This document shows positions 31,651 to 32,000 of a stretch of 32,000 bases of DNA, in pieces (position 1 is the stretch's first letter; every line of letters begins with the position of its first letter). A program made the translations under genes and the position numbers. The stretch is from an uncultured Verrucomicrobiota bacterium (GTDB lineage Bacteria; Verrucomicrobiota; Kiritimatiellia; SS1-B-03-39; UBA6053). Below the pieces are notes generated by a model that was not told the DNA's origin, made no database searches, and was given only the letters and a program-made list of their open reading frames with translations. Where the stretch lies: assembly GCA_937127435.1 (NCBI GenBank), contig CAKZLZ010000178.1, positions 1 to 32,000 of the forward strand, given 5' to 3'.

Positions 31651-32000
31651 TTACAATTTATCAATCCGAACCTGTACCGGAATCGCTCGAGAGAACACAT
31701 CAAACATGGGGGCAGCCTCGATCAATTCCCTGAGCTCGATTTCATCCGCGTCCGAATCGATTTCAAAAACCGCATGTACTTTCTGGAAACCGGATCCGGC
31801 ATTTTTTGTAATATGCAGAAACCCGCGGGCATCCATTTCTCCCTGAACCCTGACCCGGGATGACTTTATAGAGATGCCGCGGACACTTGCATTGTACACC
31901 ATCGAACTGTTCATGCAGGCCGCAAGCGCATGCAATGCAAATTCGGTGGGCGTTGGCGCGTCGTCCGATCCGAGGAACACCCCGGGCATATCTGTAGACA
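31651..32000 (-). CDS. OsmC-family peroxiredoxin-like protein, 5' end missing (runs off right edge)
   Basis: The last 116 or so residues are visible, and the frame stays open to the window edge. PTPTEFALHALAACMNSSMV followed by YNASVRGI matches the central helix of OsmC-like proteins, whose conserved cysteine (here in AACMNSS) is one of the two redox cysteines. The first cysteine would lie in the missing part. The end (AVFEIDSDADEIELRELIEA, then AAPMFDVFSRAIPVQVRI) is the usual C-terminal beta-strand and helix arrangement. Such proteins reduce organic hydroperoxides or respond to osmotic and oxidative stress. An ATG at 31989 exists, but upstream residues stay in frame, so I treat it as internal. 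It is convergent with the propeller operon and probably unrelated to it. Confidence 0.85.
   Translation of the reverse strand, partial: STDMPGVFLGSDDAPTPTEFALHALAACMNSSMVYNASVRGISIKSSRVRVQGEMDARGFLHITKNAGSGFQKVHAVFEIDSDADEIELRELIEAAPMFDVFSRAIPVQVRIDKL

Noticed and set aside
1..32000. tRNA, rRNA, CRISPR, transposase or prophage genes
   Set aside because: I looked for T-loop patterns, regularly spaced repeats and transposase motifs on both strands and found none that hold up.

Overview
The window most likely comes from a member of the Verrucomicrobiota, perhaps the Opitutia or a neighbouring class. The pointers are a giant pilin-like protein resembling 'Verru_Chthon cassette protein A', a PEP-CTERM exported protein, cytoplasmic S1 sulfatases, LacI and AraC regulators beside carbohydrate-active proteins, and base composition near half G+C. 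This placement is inferred from protein families and not from a marker gene. I see no rRNA, tRNA, CRISPR, prophage or insertion sequence.

Left part (1-5155): an NtrC-type response regulator cut by the left edge and its PAS histidine kinase, divergent from a DASS (SLC13-type) sodium/anion symporter, followed by a membrane-bound orphan PAS histidine kinase. The gap between the divergent genes holds a 15-bp tandem repeat with inverted copies.

Middle-left (5200-12085): a minus-strand group of an AcuI/YhdH-type reductase, a double ABC ATPase of the ModF type and an S1 sulfatase. A decayed second copy of the ABC protein's C-terminus sits directly behind the sulfatase. A plus-strand pair follows (class I glutamine amidotransferase, second S1 sulfatase), convergent with a CDP-alcohol phosphatidyltransferase.

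Centre (12213-17410): a housekeeping run on the minus strand, argD-argG-dapA-dapB-folK-yidD, with overlaps or short gaps. Arginine and lysine/peptidoglycan biosynthesis, folate and membrane-protein insertion are combined here. Behind yidD lies a striking nested inverted repeat of about 207 bp.

Right part (17736-32000): carbohydrate-related accessory genes. These are a secreted clan GH-A-like hydrolase, a PEP-CTERM protein, a LacI regulator with a palindrome touching its start codon, an AraC regulator, and a tight plus-strand four-gene set. That set encodes an exported GH74-like Asp-box propeller, a DUF5696/GH101-like putative hydrolase, the giant pilin-like protein and a small exported protein. 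This four-gene set is the best candidate for an undescribed system: an AraC-controlled glycan-degrading module apparently joined to a pseudopilin-like surface protein. An OsmC-like gene is cut by the right edge.
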